Notes: generated by a model from the letters alone, not told the origin. A DNA stretch of 64,000 nt from Homalodisca vitripennis (GCF_021130785.1 NC_060214.1:46499001-46563000); one strand, 5' to 3'. Counted from the stretch's first letter, positions 1 through 14,811 are shown. Translations and numbers: made by a program.

Positions 1-624
1 AATATCTTGGACATTACTATAAAAACTAAGTGATATCCCACCTTAGAAAGTAGTTCTTCTATCTGATAGATAATGCAGTAAAAAATCCTACAACCGAAAA
101 AGGAACGAATGGAACGGAACACCGCCCAGCCTTGCCGGTATTCAGTGTTTTGTTCCTTGATTCTGATTGAATTCATCAATCAGCGGTACATTCACACTCA
201 CAGTTGCCGTGTACATTCTCTATCTGGCCACCATTGACTTTTCAAAAAAAATTTTTTTATCATCGTGATTGACACCCACAGTTATCAGATTCGTTATCAC
301 TCAGTACGTGTACCACTTAATCTGTGCCCTACATCGCCACCTGTTATCTAGTTATCACGTAAGCCTCAAAGCATGCAGAATGAAATATGGTATATATATA
401 TATTTATTAACAAACATTCAACATACTGCTGATTGCAATCTTGTTGTTTATGGTATTTATTTGTAAAAATTTAATTTTGTTTATGTCTTTAGTACTTGCT
501 CGCGTTTTTTATTGAGTCTGTATCTGATGAAGAGTTCAGTGAACTCAAAAATTAAACATGAGCACTGAATATTCTGTTTTTATGTAAACTTTAAGTACTT
601 AGAGAAGCCGATTGGTACTACAGA

Positions 625-694
<70 letters not shown>

Positions 695-1186
695 TCCTCG
701 CTAACTTACCGGAATTTTTATAAACACTGATGTAAAACCTTACTTACTAAATACAAACGTTAATTTATCACGTGGCAAGATATCTAAAGTAAGATTTAAT
801 CTTAAAGTCATTGCACAAATTTGGCAGACCATAATTGAAGCCTATCAGTCGATATGCTGGTAAAATTCCTGATACGGGCTGTCAGAAACATATTTTTCCA
901 GCACCACGAGCAATAGACTTCACTAACGTTCAACAAAGCCATAAAAGTTTATATGAGATTAGGTATATGCAGCAATTATGAGAGGTAGAAGTAAAAACTT
1001 ATTGAAACCAACCGTGCAGAATGCATGAATTTTATGGTGGTGAATAATATATTAACCGTGTTAAAATCTCATTTATGTAACATAAATAAATAATGGAATC
1101 GGGTTTATTAATCAAATAGTTTTACTCTATCCTTTAGTTTAGCAGCAGTAACAGCAACTACAATATTGACTAGCTAATGAATATTT
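1..1186. other. AT-rich intergenic DNA
   Basis: No gene is recognisable on either strand. Open frames are below about 65 codons and show no family motif. The stretch holds one long (AT)n tract (627-692), listed separately. Confidence 0.6.
627..692. repeat. (AT)n microsatellite, 66 bp
   Basis: An uninterrupted AT dinucleotide run. Such tracts recur through the left flank and are typical of this genome. Confidence 0.95.
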
Positions 1187-2090
1187 TCATCTATATGCAT
1201 TACATAGATGGTTCTCCACACTCTGTCTATCACAAAACTATAAAACATGTAGTAGTTTTATAGAACTGGTATGTTTAACCGGTTTTTTTAAACACACTGT
1301 TCATGTACAGTATGTAAATAATGAAATGTAACATGGACATTCTCAGGATCCTTGGTACCAATACAGGCCTATTCCTATTTTAATAAAATTCCTTTGGAAT
1401 TTTCATTTTAGTTTAAAAGTAGTGACAAATTTGCATTGTTAAATAATTTTAGGAGATCGAATATTATTAATTGAAAGACCCAAAGAATTGTTATAAATTG
1501 TACTGTCTAAATTGTTTTATACGGAAGCACAATTATACTTTTATTTAATTTAATTACTATTTCAATTGGTTCAAATTTATGACCAAGAAAGCAACTAAAA
1601 GAGTGAGTTTAATAGAAACTAAACTTCTTATTTTAACCTATTCTGAACTGAATCGAGCACAAAGTAACAAAAACTCTAGATAAGAAAGGTATAAGTTTAA
1701 GAAATCATATCCTTTTAACTTTACCTTTATGCAGATATTAGGTATGCAGTGCTTGGTCAGTACTGTAACGCAAATATCAAATACAAAGTTACTATCTAAC
1801 TTTTACTATGAATATGAAGACTGTTATAAAATACATCTTATTTTTTGACAGAAGTTGGTTACTGGCTTATATATATATATATATATAAAACAAAAAATAA
1901 ATAATTGTGGCACCATAATTGTCTTGAACGGAAAATTGTATGCTCAAATATACGCTTGGTAACCAAAGTATGATTCTGAGACTTCCGTGTATATAAATAA
2001 TCTCATGACTAGGAAATATGGCAAAATACAATGTAGCAAAGAAAGAAGTAAGTTTTCAGAAAACTAAATTGGTTTTATATTTTGTTTAAC
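1187..2090 (+). repeat. Left arm of a large inverted repeat
   Basis: This arm reads as the reverse complement of 3814-4737, with many scattered substitutions and small indels. Paired landmarks include the outer tip (catctatatgcattacat against its complement near 4720), the block around gtaacatggacattct (1330-1346, complement near 4585) and the block around catgactaggaaatatgg (2004, complement near 3880). The arm carries a short (AT)n at 1868-1887. A foldback-type or long-TIR transposon is the likeliest origin, but no target duplication was found at the outer edges. Confidence 0.75.
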
Positions 2091-3813
2091 ATTTACTATC
2101 AACAAATACTCTATTTCATAATAATATCAAACTACTTATAAATTAATGTTTAAAGTTACTAACTTTAAGTACATTCACTTATTCTACTGGTTTTATAAAT
2201 ACCAAAGTTTTTATTTTATAGATATATATATTGCGTCATTATTCCTTTCAGTTATAATAATAGACACCACATATACAGAACTCTCTGACCAGACGAACCA
2301 TTCTACTATAATTTTATACAACTAGAACAATCTTCACTGCGGCTTTGTACTGGACGAACCTGTGTACTCTCATCTGATTCTACGCTCTAAAGTATAAACC
2401 ATGCAGTGTACAATAAATGTCCTCCTCTAATTCATGTAGTATCTATTGTAATTACTATACACATGTAATATGTTTATTGAAACTACCGTAAAGTAACTGT
2501 CCATGTATGAATGCATTGATGTTAATCTTCAAAGTTTAACAAATTACTTTAATACATTTTAACAGCATTTAGGAGGGATAAAATAGTAAATTATAAATTT
2601 CGATAATTGGCTGAGAGTCATCATCATCAACATGGATTACTCTAGAGACTTGAGTACTTTAATATTTATATATTTGCATGTCTGTATTCAATTTCTGTCT
2701 GTCTGTCTGAATGATGTATCTGGAACAAACTGATCCACCAATATCAAGTTCCAGTCCAAGCTTGATCATTTTCACTTACGAGTTGGATTTTAAAGGTAAC
2801 TTAAATTTATAAACAGAACAACATTTAAAAAAACTAATAATGATACTAATTTTAGCACTAAGTTTAATTTTAATAAGACACACAATTGTGCAAAACTTGT
2901 GCACTATAGCTTTTGTACTTCTGATTTAGGTGTTGCAATAGAAATCAAGATAGACACTAAACGAAGCAGAATAAAACATTGACCTACACGGCTTGTTTGT
3001 TTTTCCTTCTGTCAAACTGTGTCAGTAATATTGTCATGTATTTTTAATCGCTTTGGACATAGAAATCCCTGTTCCATGTCATAACAGTTCGTTAATATGT
3101 CATATAAATATATCACAGTTAGATAAATATATGCGGATAATTAAGTTGTGACGTACAGTAGCTTGATGTTATCGAATGATGATGTGAATTTATGTGGTAT
3201 GTGTATTGCTGTTGCATCTCCTCGCGTAATGTAAAGAATTTTGACTTTTACATTTGAAACTTTTTTGTGGATTAATCATCCACTTTTTATGTAACTTGTA
3301 ATAAATGTGTGTTTTGATAAATATTTTAATAATATATCAATAGTGCAATATCGAAATAGATTATAAAGATGTCGTGTTTTTTATATTTCCAATACTATAA
3401 TTATAAGTTCCGTATAACGATATCTCAAGTAATAAATGAAATAAGAAACCTAATACAACAAATAAATTTATATATAAATTTGCTTTATAATCGTAAGAAT
3501 GGACACAGTGTCGAATTATTTCCAAATGACTCGCTCAACGTTTACAATAACAAAATTTAAAAGTATTGTCTTATTTATTTTGCATTAGCATAATTATTAT
3601 GTTCCTATCCAAATTATAATATATACAGAAAGATTAACTGACATGTTTTATTTCCAAGGTTACATTTGTATTAGTAGATGTAACCCCCTTAAATGATATT
3701 AAATTTAAATTCAAGTGTTCATAGAAGTATAAAATTCTAAGGACATTGAATTCACAGTGCAATTCATTGAAATTAATTTAAACCCCTTTGAGTTACAAGA
3801 GCAACTAAGCCTA
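2091..3813. other. Spacer between inverted-repeat arms
   Basis: About 1.7 kb of AT-rich sequence without a recognisable coding region. If the inverted repeat is a transposon, this is its interior. No transposase motif is visible, so the copy would be non-autonomous or fully decayed. Confidence 0.5.
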
Positions 3814-4737
3814 GTTAAACATCCAAAAAAAGTTTTTTCTGAAATTTTACTACTTTCTTTGCTATATTGTATTTTGCCATATTTCTTAGTCATGAGATTA
3901 TTTATATACACGGAAGTCTTAGAATCATACTTTGGTTACAAAGCGTACATTTGAGCATACAATTTTCCGTTTAAGACAATTATGGTGCCACAATTATTTA
4001 TTTTTGTTTATATATATGTAAGCCAGTAATCAACTTCTGTCAAAAAACAAGATGTGTTTTATAACTTAAGTCTTGATATTTATAGTAAAATTTAGATAGT
4101 AACTTTGTATTTGATATTTGCGTTACAGTACTGACCAAGCACTGCATACCTAATATCTGCATAACGGTAAAGTTAAAAGGATATATTTTCTTAAACTTGT
4201 GCCTTTCTTATCAGGGGTTTTGGTTAATTGTGCTCGATTTAGTTCGCAATAGGTTAAAATAAGAAGTTAGGTCTGTCCAACGTACTCTTATAGTCTCTTT
4301 CCAGATTATAAATGTGAACTATTTGAAATAGTGGTTAAATTAAATTAAAGTGTGATTGTGCTTTTATAATATAGGCTACTATTTTTACAGTACAGTTTAT
4401 AAAATTTATTTGGATCTTTCAATTAATAATATTCAAATAGATGAAATAAAGAAAAGATGAAGATGATGATGTTTCTTGATTTATATAAATGAAGATTTGT
4501 CACTACTTTTTAAACTAAAGTGGAAAGTTTAGTGGGATTTTATAAATAGAAATAGGTCTGTATTGTGACCAGGGTTCTTGAGAATGTCCATGTTACATTT
4601 CATTATGTACATACTGCACATGTACAGTATTTTTAAGAAAAACCTGTTAAACATACAGTTCTATAAAAATATTACATATTTTACAGTTTTGCGATAGACG
4701 GTGTGTGTAAGCCCATCTATGTAATGCATACAGATGA
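3814..4737 (-). repeat. Right arm of a large inverted repeat
   Basis: Reverse-complement partner of 1187-2090; it contains the mirrored landmarks in reverse order. Short open frames inside (about 3711-3954, both strands) are by-products of the repeat and not genes. The outer tip near 4715-4737 mirrors the tip at 1187-1212. Confidence 0.75.
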
Positions 4738-5029
4738 AACTATGAGTTCAGCGAGGTCCATACAAGACTATTTGCAAGTTTTTAAGCTTTTAATCGTCAA
4801 TAAATTAATATATGTTGTAGGGTATATAAATGCATGTATGTGTATGTTTTTATAAAGGAATGGAATATCCACGTGCATTTTCCAGGACGTACAGTTTGAT
4901 TTTAGCTTTTTTGTATCGTTACAGCCTCAAATCTTTTGGGTAAAGTATAAGTTAACTTCAACGTGAACGCAGTTCAACCAGATACTCGTGTGGGATAAGG
5001 GTTTCGGAAAAGGGCTCCTCGTTATTTTG

Positions 5030-5580
5030 CTATTACTATGATAGCACTACGGTGATAACGCAGACTGCGACCTCAGTTACTTTGCGGAAAGCACTTACGA
5101 TTCTTAAGGCTCTTACTAGATATACTTGTGTAACTTTTGTGTTTGCTTCTTGGTGTTTTAACGCATTAGTCCGTACTAATATTTCATAAGTGAGTACTGA
5201 TGAAAATACGGATGCAATTAATATTTTTATCTTTTGTTTTGGACCTCTATGTTGCCAAAAATGTGCTTCGACAGCCTATATCACCAAACGTTTTGTCGAA
5301 AGCATAGCTTATATGTTCGTGGTCGTTTCCGAAGATAACTATATTCTCTTCATCGACATATACGATAAGCCTTATTTCTTTTGGACAATTTAGCTTCAGC
5401 AGCCTGTCACATGATATTCCACAGTAATAGACCCAGAACAGTATCTTAAGGTACTCCATCCGGTGTATTGCTTTGGACCGTATTCCTTGCTTGTCATATT
5501 CCATGACTCTATCGCTAGCATAGCTATGCTTTGGAGGTATCCTGTAAAGTTCGTATCAAAGAAATATTTTATGATGCAGT
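5030..5580 (-). mobile_element. Relic of a non-LTR retrotransposon reverse transcriptase (R1/Jockey-like)
   Basis: On the minus strand the open segment 5504-5247 reads like the RT palm of R1/Jockey-type LINEs. A hydrophobic stretch with LFWVYYCG is followed by a leucine-rich DRLLKLNCPKEIRLI block. The catalytic YADD position then reads YVDE. Further downstream (about 5115-5080) RALRIVSAFRKV resembles the conserved region just after the RT fingers/palm of these elements. Frames change and stops appear between the blocks, and no start or poly-A end is visible, so this is a decayed fragment. The call rests on motif order from memory of the family. Confidence 0.6.
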
Positions 5581-7895
5581 CCCACCTGGTCGATTATAAA
5601 AAGTTTCTGGCGTTCATGGTCACTACTTGACATCACTTCTTTGAACTTCCTTTCTATCTTGTAACATCATTTGCTTCCTAAGCTAAATTGACAATAAGAT
5701 AAATATATAATATAAAATATAAAAACAATACAGTAATTAAGGTGCACAATAGCAGTTGGTTACCTCTCTTTGTTATGTTGTGTTCTGTAAACATTAATTT
5801 AATACTTTTATAAGTAAACACAGACAGCCTTTTCGAGTTTTTGGAAAACGGCCTGGTTTATTGTACAAAATTAATCTTGTAACCACGTCATGACGCGTGC
5901 TGAAAAAATTTAAATATTCTGTTACCTATCAGAGGCCCAGATTATTTTTAAATAGTTAGCATTTCAAAGTAGACAAATTTACGTTACATTACGCACTAAT
6001 TCTTGTTATGTGGCAGTAAAATATATTTTGCGTAAAACTCTAAGAATCTATTCATGGGAACGGTGTTTTGGTACATTTTATATATGATCACTCTGTATGG
6101 GTATATGAATTTTAACATAGCCAGGGAAAAAGATAAATAGAATTATATCTAAATAATTCATTGTATCCTTAGAATGGAGGTGTTACATATGCGTGCATTG
6201 ACAGGCTCCCTCTTTAGCAACCTTTGTTCAGTAACTATCCTTATTTATTTTGACATGAATATAATTCATATTTCAAAACATTACTCAAACATGCCATTTT
6301 AATCCATCCGTATTGTGGTGGAAGTAATTAAATATAAAAAATAGTATTACATGTTTCGAAATTTCATTTTTATTAGTAGTCTAACTGTTTTGGGATTGGG
6401 GATAATCGCCTGACGAAATAAATAACTTGGAAAAAGTACTACTATAAATTATCCATGATAATTGTAAAAAATTCATGATTTAGATAAACACTTTTTCTTA
6501 ACCATACTAGCGTCAGTTAATATCACGTGAAACATGAGTAATTATTATGAGGAAGTGTTACACTACACATCAATAACGTAGCGGAAATGAAACTTATTTT
6601 ATTCCAGTAGAGAGCGAATGTTTTCAGTACAATTTATACAGATTAAAGAGGAAAACACATTATGTACCATAAATATACGTTTTAAAACTTGTAAACGTGT
6701 CTTTTAAACCCAACGAAAGCTCGAGCATCAACTTCTCAGTACGCCCGAATACAACATGTTTAAAATTAAAGTTCAGAAACAAGCACAGTGTTAATTAAAG
6801 CTCTAAATATTAGGGATGTATAAAAAGGTAATAAACGAGCAGAGTACAGCATTAGAGCATGTTTATGTCTCTAGACACAAATTAAAGTTTAGAACATTTT
6901 TGTGTACATGTCTTTTTTAAACGGCAAATGTTTAATAAATAAGCTATGAAAAAGGAAATTGTTGTATATTTTCTTTAACTAATAGTATTCGTATATCCAT
7001 TAATAATTATTCAACTACGATCAGGTACAGTTTATATTTTTTCCACTCAGAATCCATTCCAAATGTCTCCATACCAGTATGCTGTAACAAATACTGAAAT
7101 TCATTTGCCCAAAAGGCGTTGGATGTGTTGCGCGCGTCACAACATTAGGCAGATTGCCATTTTCTCAGCATGTTTTTCAATAATACTGTACGGCGAAGAT
7201 CATGTACCTTGCATGCTGACAAACGGTGTGGCAAATTATTTGTGTTTTTTCGAATGGTAAATATTCGGCCACTTGTTTAATAGGTAGTTCGGGTAATATC
7301 ACATTCTGCTTCTTATTTCATGGAATTTAATGTTTAGTAACTATTATATATTAAAATCATTATATACTATTATTGCCATGTATGCCGTGGACTCCAGATC
7401 AACCTACATTTGTGTGCAGTTTTTAAAAGATTTTTCAGCTGTTTTATTATAAGATCTGGTGATGAGTTACGGGATCCACAAACCTCTGTTCTATTCACTA
7501 TATACAATGTCCGGCTTTTATCTATGGGATTTCCTGATACTAAATGCTTACAAAGAAAAAAACTTCATGATAAATATATTAAAGGGTTAAATTCGTTTCA
7601 TAGCAGACAAAATATATTACATCAATTTCTTTACATTTAACTTTATTTTTATTTATTTTTTAGGAAACAAGTATCTCAATCGATGTGCACTTTCTTTAAA
7701 TATTTAAATTGTAGTAAACTGTAAAATGTTTAACATATAAAATTTATCATTTAATCTGTGCTTATTAGTAAGTTGTAAATAAATACGCGTATATAATCAC
7801 AGCAAACAAAAATATAAATTAGACAAATATTATTTGTCCACAATATTTCCGAATTAGTCGTGAGCATTTGAATAGAACCTTATTTATCCATTTAA

Positions 7896-7954
<59 letters not shown>

Positions 7955-7997
7955 TCCTGTGACAATGGTTAAAAAGTCCTTCTATTTCTAAATATTT
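5581..7997. other. AT-rich intergenic DNA
   Basis: No supported gene. Short open frames at 7063-7260 and 7410-7640 have no recognisable domain. A long (AT)n lies at 7899-7952. Confidence 0.5.
7899..7952. repeat. (AT)n microsatellite
   Basis: Uninterrupted TA/AT dinucleotide run of about 54 bp. Confidence 0.95.
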
Positions 7998-8275
7998 CTA
8001 AATCACCAAAGACCTTAATTGCATTTCGAAATGGTCCACAGTATTGCTGAAATTGCCGTGAGAATATAAATGAAACCCGATTTCCACAATTTACCTTACG
8101 TATTTACTCCTTTGGGCAGATTCAACCCGCCCTATATATCTAAATCACCAAGGACATTAAAAACGAGAACATGATGATCCAAGATGGTATCAATAATTAC
8201 TGAGAAGGCTGTAAGCTTTTAAATGAAATACCATGTCTACAATATATCTTACCTCCTTACTCCTGGACGAATTCG
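7998..8275 (+). repeat. Diverged tandem duplication, unit about 142 bp
   Basis: Two head-to-tail copies each begin ctaaatcaccaa (7998 and 8140). Both pass through aaatgaaa(c/t)cc-type sequence and end near ttactcct...attc. The copies are clearly diverged. No coding content is evident. Confidence 0.6.
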
Positions 8276-10449
8276 AAATGTTTTCAAGAATTTTTTAAAT
8301 ATCAACTTGGACTTTAAAAGTAGTTTTACTGTGTTTATCATAATTAGTTTTTATATATTTTATCGTATATATTTTTTTCCATGTGACCTAGCTCATTTAG
8401 TTATAATGCCAATTTATATAATTAGATAGGTATTTTTTTAATTTTTACTATACTGTAGTAAAAAATATACGTTTACCCGTGACCTTCAAAACTTGTTAGT
8501 TTTTTAAATACTTGTCAGTAATAACTAAAGTTATACAATTCTTTTCGGAAAAAGGTTAGTAAAATGTCCTCACACTCACTCAACACTAATCCTCCAACTT
8601 CATAATATCTCAGAAAAATTAACATTTAGCATATGTTGCCTTGTAACATAACAAAAATACTATAGCATAAACATCACCCCTAGGGGATACTAACCCTGAA
8701 AGAGTTTATTTATCAATATATAGATGTCTTAGAAAGATGAAAATCTACACACACGTTTTAAGTTCTAAACAGGCAAATAAAAGATTTTCCATATTGATCA
8801 ATCTTCAATAATATTTGAAATAGGGTTGCTCTCTTAGCTATCTTGGAAGACCTATACTTAAACACCTGATGTCATGGAACGGTTAAATGTTAGTAACACG
8901 TACCTCATTACTTAAATTAAAAAAAAACATTTTTGATAATTAGTCCATGTGCTGTACATAAGTAATAAAAATAAACGTCTTGTAATTAAATATCTCATTA
9001 CCGTCATGAAGTGTTTATTCGTTGTACAAATGTATGTTACAAAAAAGTTACTTTAGTACATAAGTTCCTAGAATTTACAAACATTAATACACATTTCCCA
9101 TTTTACAAATCAAGCCAGTAAATATGTAAATTGCCGTAATATGAGCACTGAAAAATTCAGTGTATTGCTTAGACGTGGAAGATGATAATTTATATATATT
9201 TTGTACACGAATCATTACGGAAAACGTATTTAATGCAATGTTTTTTCGAAGCCGAAACATTACAATTGAGAGAATCTAAGCTATATTTGACAGCCCGCCA
9301 ACATCTGAGATGACTCACAAATCAAGGAGAGTGCCAGTGGCGTTCTGCCGTCTCTCATATACTCCAAACATACTCCAGAGCTTTTAAAGAATTGCATATT
9401 ATTTTTTTTTTAATTTGATAAGTATCCATACCCGATTGAAAGAGGGAAACAAATTAAATTACTCCATTAGACCCATGTTTTCCCTTCAAATTAGAGTTAC
9501 AAAAAACTAATTTCGTTAAAATAATATTTAATACATTTAAATTATATAGATTATTTAGCTAAGCTTTAGGGAAGCATGTAATTCAAAGGTCTCGAAACTT
9601 TTATATCTTTTTGTGGCTATTTGTATACGCAATATCTCAAGAACAAATGGTCCTGTATACATTACTTTTCTATTTATCCAAAATTTAGTTCGTTTATGGT
9701 GAACATCCCTCCAGGGGTTTTGGTTCAGTATTAGGAAAGTCTTTAACTCAGGGAGAAATTTCTAGAATGTATTGCGCTACACATTTTGTAGGGGTTTCTT
9801 ACCCAGCCCTACGTACACAGACAACAGTTCTTTTCTATATGTCCTTGATTCATGTTATAGGGAATTTTTACTAGATAACTTAAGAACAAATTGAGCTATG
9901 AAATTTTGCCTGTAACCTAATTGCTACGCAGACAACATCGTGTTTGATGACCGAAATGTTCCTTATTAGACTTGGTTGACCGGTTTCAATTGTCGTTATC
10001 GAGGCACATGTCTGACACACGGCATGTCATCCGAGACACTCGTAGTACGTGCAAATTCATTTAAACAATGTTTTTATGTTTAGTAGCATAATAAGTTTAG
10101 TTTGCGCTACTATGAGTTTTGTTTAATTTAAAGTAAGCTATTGTAATCAAACAAATTTTAATTGTTTCATCCTTTTAATAATAATATTGTTATATTAGTT
10201 ATAATAATCAGCAAACATTTTACTCCAATCCTCTTTTATTTATTATGATTTTGAGTTCACAAACAAGAATACTTTTTATATATACATAAATATATAACCT
10301 TAGTAAGTTTTTAACCTAAAAATTGCGATATGAAATACTAGCATAGAAAAATACACTAATGGCTTTTTTATTAAATTAAGTATACATGTTTTCATACAAT
10401 ATTATTATACCTGAGTTACAACTTTCCATCCATGCTTGATTAAACGTTA

Positions 10450-10453
<4 letters not shown>

Positions 10454-10497
<44 letters not shown>
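10454..10497. repeat. (AT)n microsatellite
   Basis: AT dinucleotide run of about 44 bp. Confidence 0.95.
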
Positions 10498-10500
<3 letters not shown>

Positions 10501-12906
10501 TTATTCCTTTCGATATGTTCACAATCCCTTCATATTTTAAAGATTTTTTTTTTAATAGTGATAAAAATATACAATAATATTAGTGCATATAATACTAAAA
10601 CATTCATATGGTTGTAACATGGAAATTAATTTCACAAATGTAGAAGAAATAAATTACAATGATATGATTGTTGTATTCATATATACATTTTTATAAATGA
10701 GCTATAAATGATTCGTTATTGAAAATTGTATAGATTTGTAATTTTGTTTAGTAACTTTTAAGAAGAAAACAGTTCAAAAGAAGTGGCCGTTACATAACTA
10801 TTCATGAGCCACTTCTACAACGTTGCTCCAGAAACAAAGGTAAACAGAGAGTATCTCCAGGACATGCTTAAACGTTCTACTCAGTATGTAATATTCCCTA
10901 ACTGAATGGCTTAGGGGTACTTTTAACTGTAAAACGTTTAACTGTAGCTTTTCGACTTTATGTTTACATTTAAATAATATTACTTATATTTCGTTTCATG
11001 TCTTGTCATTTTGTGTTGCATTACATATATCACAAACTTGACTTGTATAAATTAAACCTAATACATACATACATCAACAAAAGACGTAATTGTATGATAG
11101 GTTTAGTAAAAAATCTAATAAGCGAATATAATTATTAGGACATACACAGTGAGGAATTGTACAGTATGAACAAGGTTTTCCGAGGATTTGGGGAAATATT
11201 TTGGGATATGGTATAATAGATAAAAACGAACAAACACTTGGCGTTAACACTATTATTATTATCCATGTGATGTAAAAGAAAAACTCAAATGCGGAGAGAG
11301 GATTAAGGATACGGCATAATGATATTATTACTATTCATAGTTATACGAGTTAAGATGTTAATTTGTGCAGAATAAAAAAATCATACAGTTTAAAACTTTT
11401 TTTCTTATTAAAGTTTTGAAATAATATTTCTTGGAAGGGAATAAAACTTTTAATGCACAAAAATATTACAACGTTTGATATAGGATAATATTAATATATA
11501 TTAATAATACATATATCCTATATTTAGGATAAATAACTTTATCCAGATTCTTAATCTGGATTCGTAGTAAGCGACGCTTTTAATGTTTCTAACATATAAC
11601 GATGAAAGATTTTTCAGCGTATCAACCTTTACAATTAATTATTCATTGCCAATGAAATATATAGATGGATCACAGTGAAACTCTTTTATATAGTTCGGTT
11701 TTGCTATATATCGTGCTTACATCGTGCTTATAATCGTGCTTACAAGTTCGTATGCTTTAAAAAATACTACTAGGGTTTTGTCAACTTATGGTAACTTTAG
11801 TATTAAAATTACCTGTACACTTCTGTTAATGAACAAATATTTAGCTGGATTTTTTAGTTTACGAGAGAAACTGAACGTTATTTTGACGAACCGTATTGCA
11901 TAATAAACAATAAAAGTCTCGTACTTTCACCCGCAGCACAGGGCTAATCTGGTCACTACAGTGTCTATTCACGGCTGGTTTAAATAACAGCCAACACAGT
12001 GTAAATATAACTGCTGCAATTTGTCATGGAAGGGTATATTTCTCTTCCCAAAATACGATAAACTATTCAATACATATTCACCTACTTCATGAAAATATTT
12101 AAGTAACTAATAGTAAAAGCGAATATTTTTCATTTCGGTTTTATGTGAACTAAACATACCTATGCTTCTTTAAGTTTAATTTGCTTAACAATAAGAAAAA
12201 AAAAATTAAATTAAAATGTTTTATTCTTTTTGAAATTCTATGAGAGTCTATAAAATTATGCATAAAAGTATAGTACTTAACTCACATGTTGAATGTAACC
12301 ATATATTATTAATAATATAATAATTTTTTACGATACGTGAAAACTAATTATCAATAATTTTATCTTCATTACTTTAATACCTGTACTCAATTTACCTGTC
12401 TAAAACAGCAATATTGCAACGACACGACTACAATATTTAGAGGACACGTGAATGTGTGAATATGTTATCCTTTAGTGATTAAATGCATTATTCATTTATT
12501 TTATGAGTGTGAAAAACTACACGTTTTCAAATTAGAAGTTCGTGCTTCACCCAAAAACACACTAAACTATATGCAATGTTGTTGTGGATTCTTCACGGAA
12601 GTAGCAAAATAATATAAATTAATATAGTGATAACAATATCCGCTTTAAACACATTTAAAACTAAACCTATTACTTAAATTATTCATACCATGCGTGCAAT
12701 TTTAATAAATATTAGCTTAAAATGAACGTAATGTTATAATCAACGGATTTATATCCCAGTACCACCAAAGCCACAGTTTTCCTCAATGCCAAACCTTATT
12801 GAGCTTTAATACAATTAGTTGCATTACTCATTACTGTACAGTGTAATATTGATCATCCGTGTAACGTTTTGCAATGTTATAATTAATTGACTCCTATAAA
12901 GATATA

Positions 12907-12911
<5 letters not shown>

Positions 12912-12944
<33 letters not shown>
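12912..12944. repeat. (AT)n microsatellite
   Basis: AT dinucleotide run, the first of two separated by about 45 bp. Confidence 0.95.
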
Positions 12945-12946
<2 letters not shown>

Positions 12947-12986
12947 AAATATTAAAGGAAATTTATACCAAGAAGTCCAATAATTG

Positions 12987-12988
<2 letters not shown>

Positions 12989-13032
<44 letters not shown>

Positions 13033-13042
13033 TATATATATA
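12989..13042. repeat. (AT)n microsatellite
   Basis: AT dinucleotide run with a single phase break near 13025. Confidence 0.95.
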
Positions 13043-13961
13043 AATTCAGTTTTAAAATTTTCAACACATTTTTGAGAAATATATATGTTTTATATTCATA
13101 ACATTACTCAAACACATAGATTTCCCTCTCATATTGTTAACATCACTACAATGAACTCATAAATGGTTACGCACAGGGAGCTGATTGCAGAGATCACCTG
13201 ATCTCATCCCTTGTCTCTTACTGGTGAGATCACGCTATGTTTTTAAACGTGCAATGTCCTGGTTCCCTCCCGATCCATGTTGTAGCGTATTGCGTCTGGA
13301 GCTGCCACTCCACTAATGGGTATCGTTGTTGGGCTTTTCTCCCTTGTTAGCTTTATAATAGGCAGTTTCTCGGATATCTTTTGGAGGTGTGTTGCTTTTA
13401 CTTTTACTTCCAGCTTTCAAACATCATTATCATTTTATATGATTTTGGTAGAAGACTCCTAGTTTAATCCTCTTTCTGTCTATACAGTTTGCCGTTTACT
13501 CTGAAGTACTGTAGTACTGGTATTTAATTCTAAACAGCGTCCTTGTTTCAACCACCTTCTCTCAGTTCTGGTTGTCGTTTACTCTGCCGTACTTTTATGT
13601 TGACATTTCATTTTATACTGTTTATTTATGACTAACATTGCCGAGGTAGTTCCGATGACCAACCAGAGTATTTCTGTACCATGTGCGGGCGAAGAATTAT
13701 TTACTGATAATTTAAAAGTATTTATCTTATTTTGGCTGTCCATAAGCTCAATTTTATTTTCACGAACTCTACATCAATCTATTCCTTTTTATTTATAATA
13801 GGTTATAGGTTTATGTTTGCTTTATAGAGGCTATTTTTATTTTCTTCTATTTTGTGAATCATCTCTACTGTATATTCTAATAATTTGTTCACATAAAAGC
13901 TATTTTATTCCCCAAGAAAAATTTTTTTTTATATAATAATTAATACCACCTAATGAACCAG

Positions 13962-13964
<3 letters not shown>

Positions 13965-14018
<54 letters not shown>

Positions 14019-14019
14019 C
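13965..14019. repeat. (AT)n microsatellite
   Basis: AT dinucleotide run with one interruption (aaat near 13999). Confidence 0.95.
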
Positions 14020-14760
14020 TGTTTATTTAAGCACGATATCGACAGCATGAAATGGCACATAGACTTGAAAAAAGTAAAAGTAAAGTAAAAATGCCTTATC
14101 TTACCGGACGAGTTAGGGCTAAATTGCCCAACTAGACATTCTGTTTGGAGTTGATTTCAATTTCAATTAGTGTTTGTTGATTTTATAAGTAAAACTGTAT
14201 AAAAATTCAAAATTGCAACCCGTGTTTAAGAAATATCTGTGAGGCACCTCGATATTTGGTATGTATTTAGACGTACATTTCCGCAAAGAAAAAGTTTATG
14301 TCTATGATAATTAATATCCTTACATAGAATTTGACTGAATGTGAATGGTTGGTCTAATTTATATATTATTTGATAGCAAACATCTAATTGGTCTTAATTA
14401 ACCATGATAAAAATTGAAAAACCTTTTAAAATAAATTTAAAAAATATACTTTCTAAGACATTTTATAATTTGACTTGTGATATAGTTAAACATATAATGA
14501 TGTTAATTCGATAAATTTATGCGGTAAAACTTTCTTTGCTTATAGTGGGGAAAGAAGCATAAAAACTACACTCTACCAAAAATATTTCGCTAAGTGATCG
14601 AATTGGTTTTGAAAAGTATTCTATGTCGAACAGGATTCACACCACGATTGAAGCACGCATAATTTTATATGCATATTAATATTCATGATTTACTTAACTC
14701 CTACAGTCAGTAATAAAATGATCGCAATGCCTGATCAAAACCACCCGCAATAAATAATAA

Positions 14761-14764
<4 letters not shown>

Positions 14765-14809
<45 letters not shown>
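14765..14809. repeat. (AT)n microsatellite
   Basis: AT dinucleotide run of about 45 bp. Confidence 0.95.

Positions 14810-14811
<2 letters not shown>

Noticed and set aside
3711..3954. Overlapping frames on both strands
   Set aside because: Located at the inner edge of the inverted-repeat arm; no coding signature.
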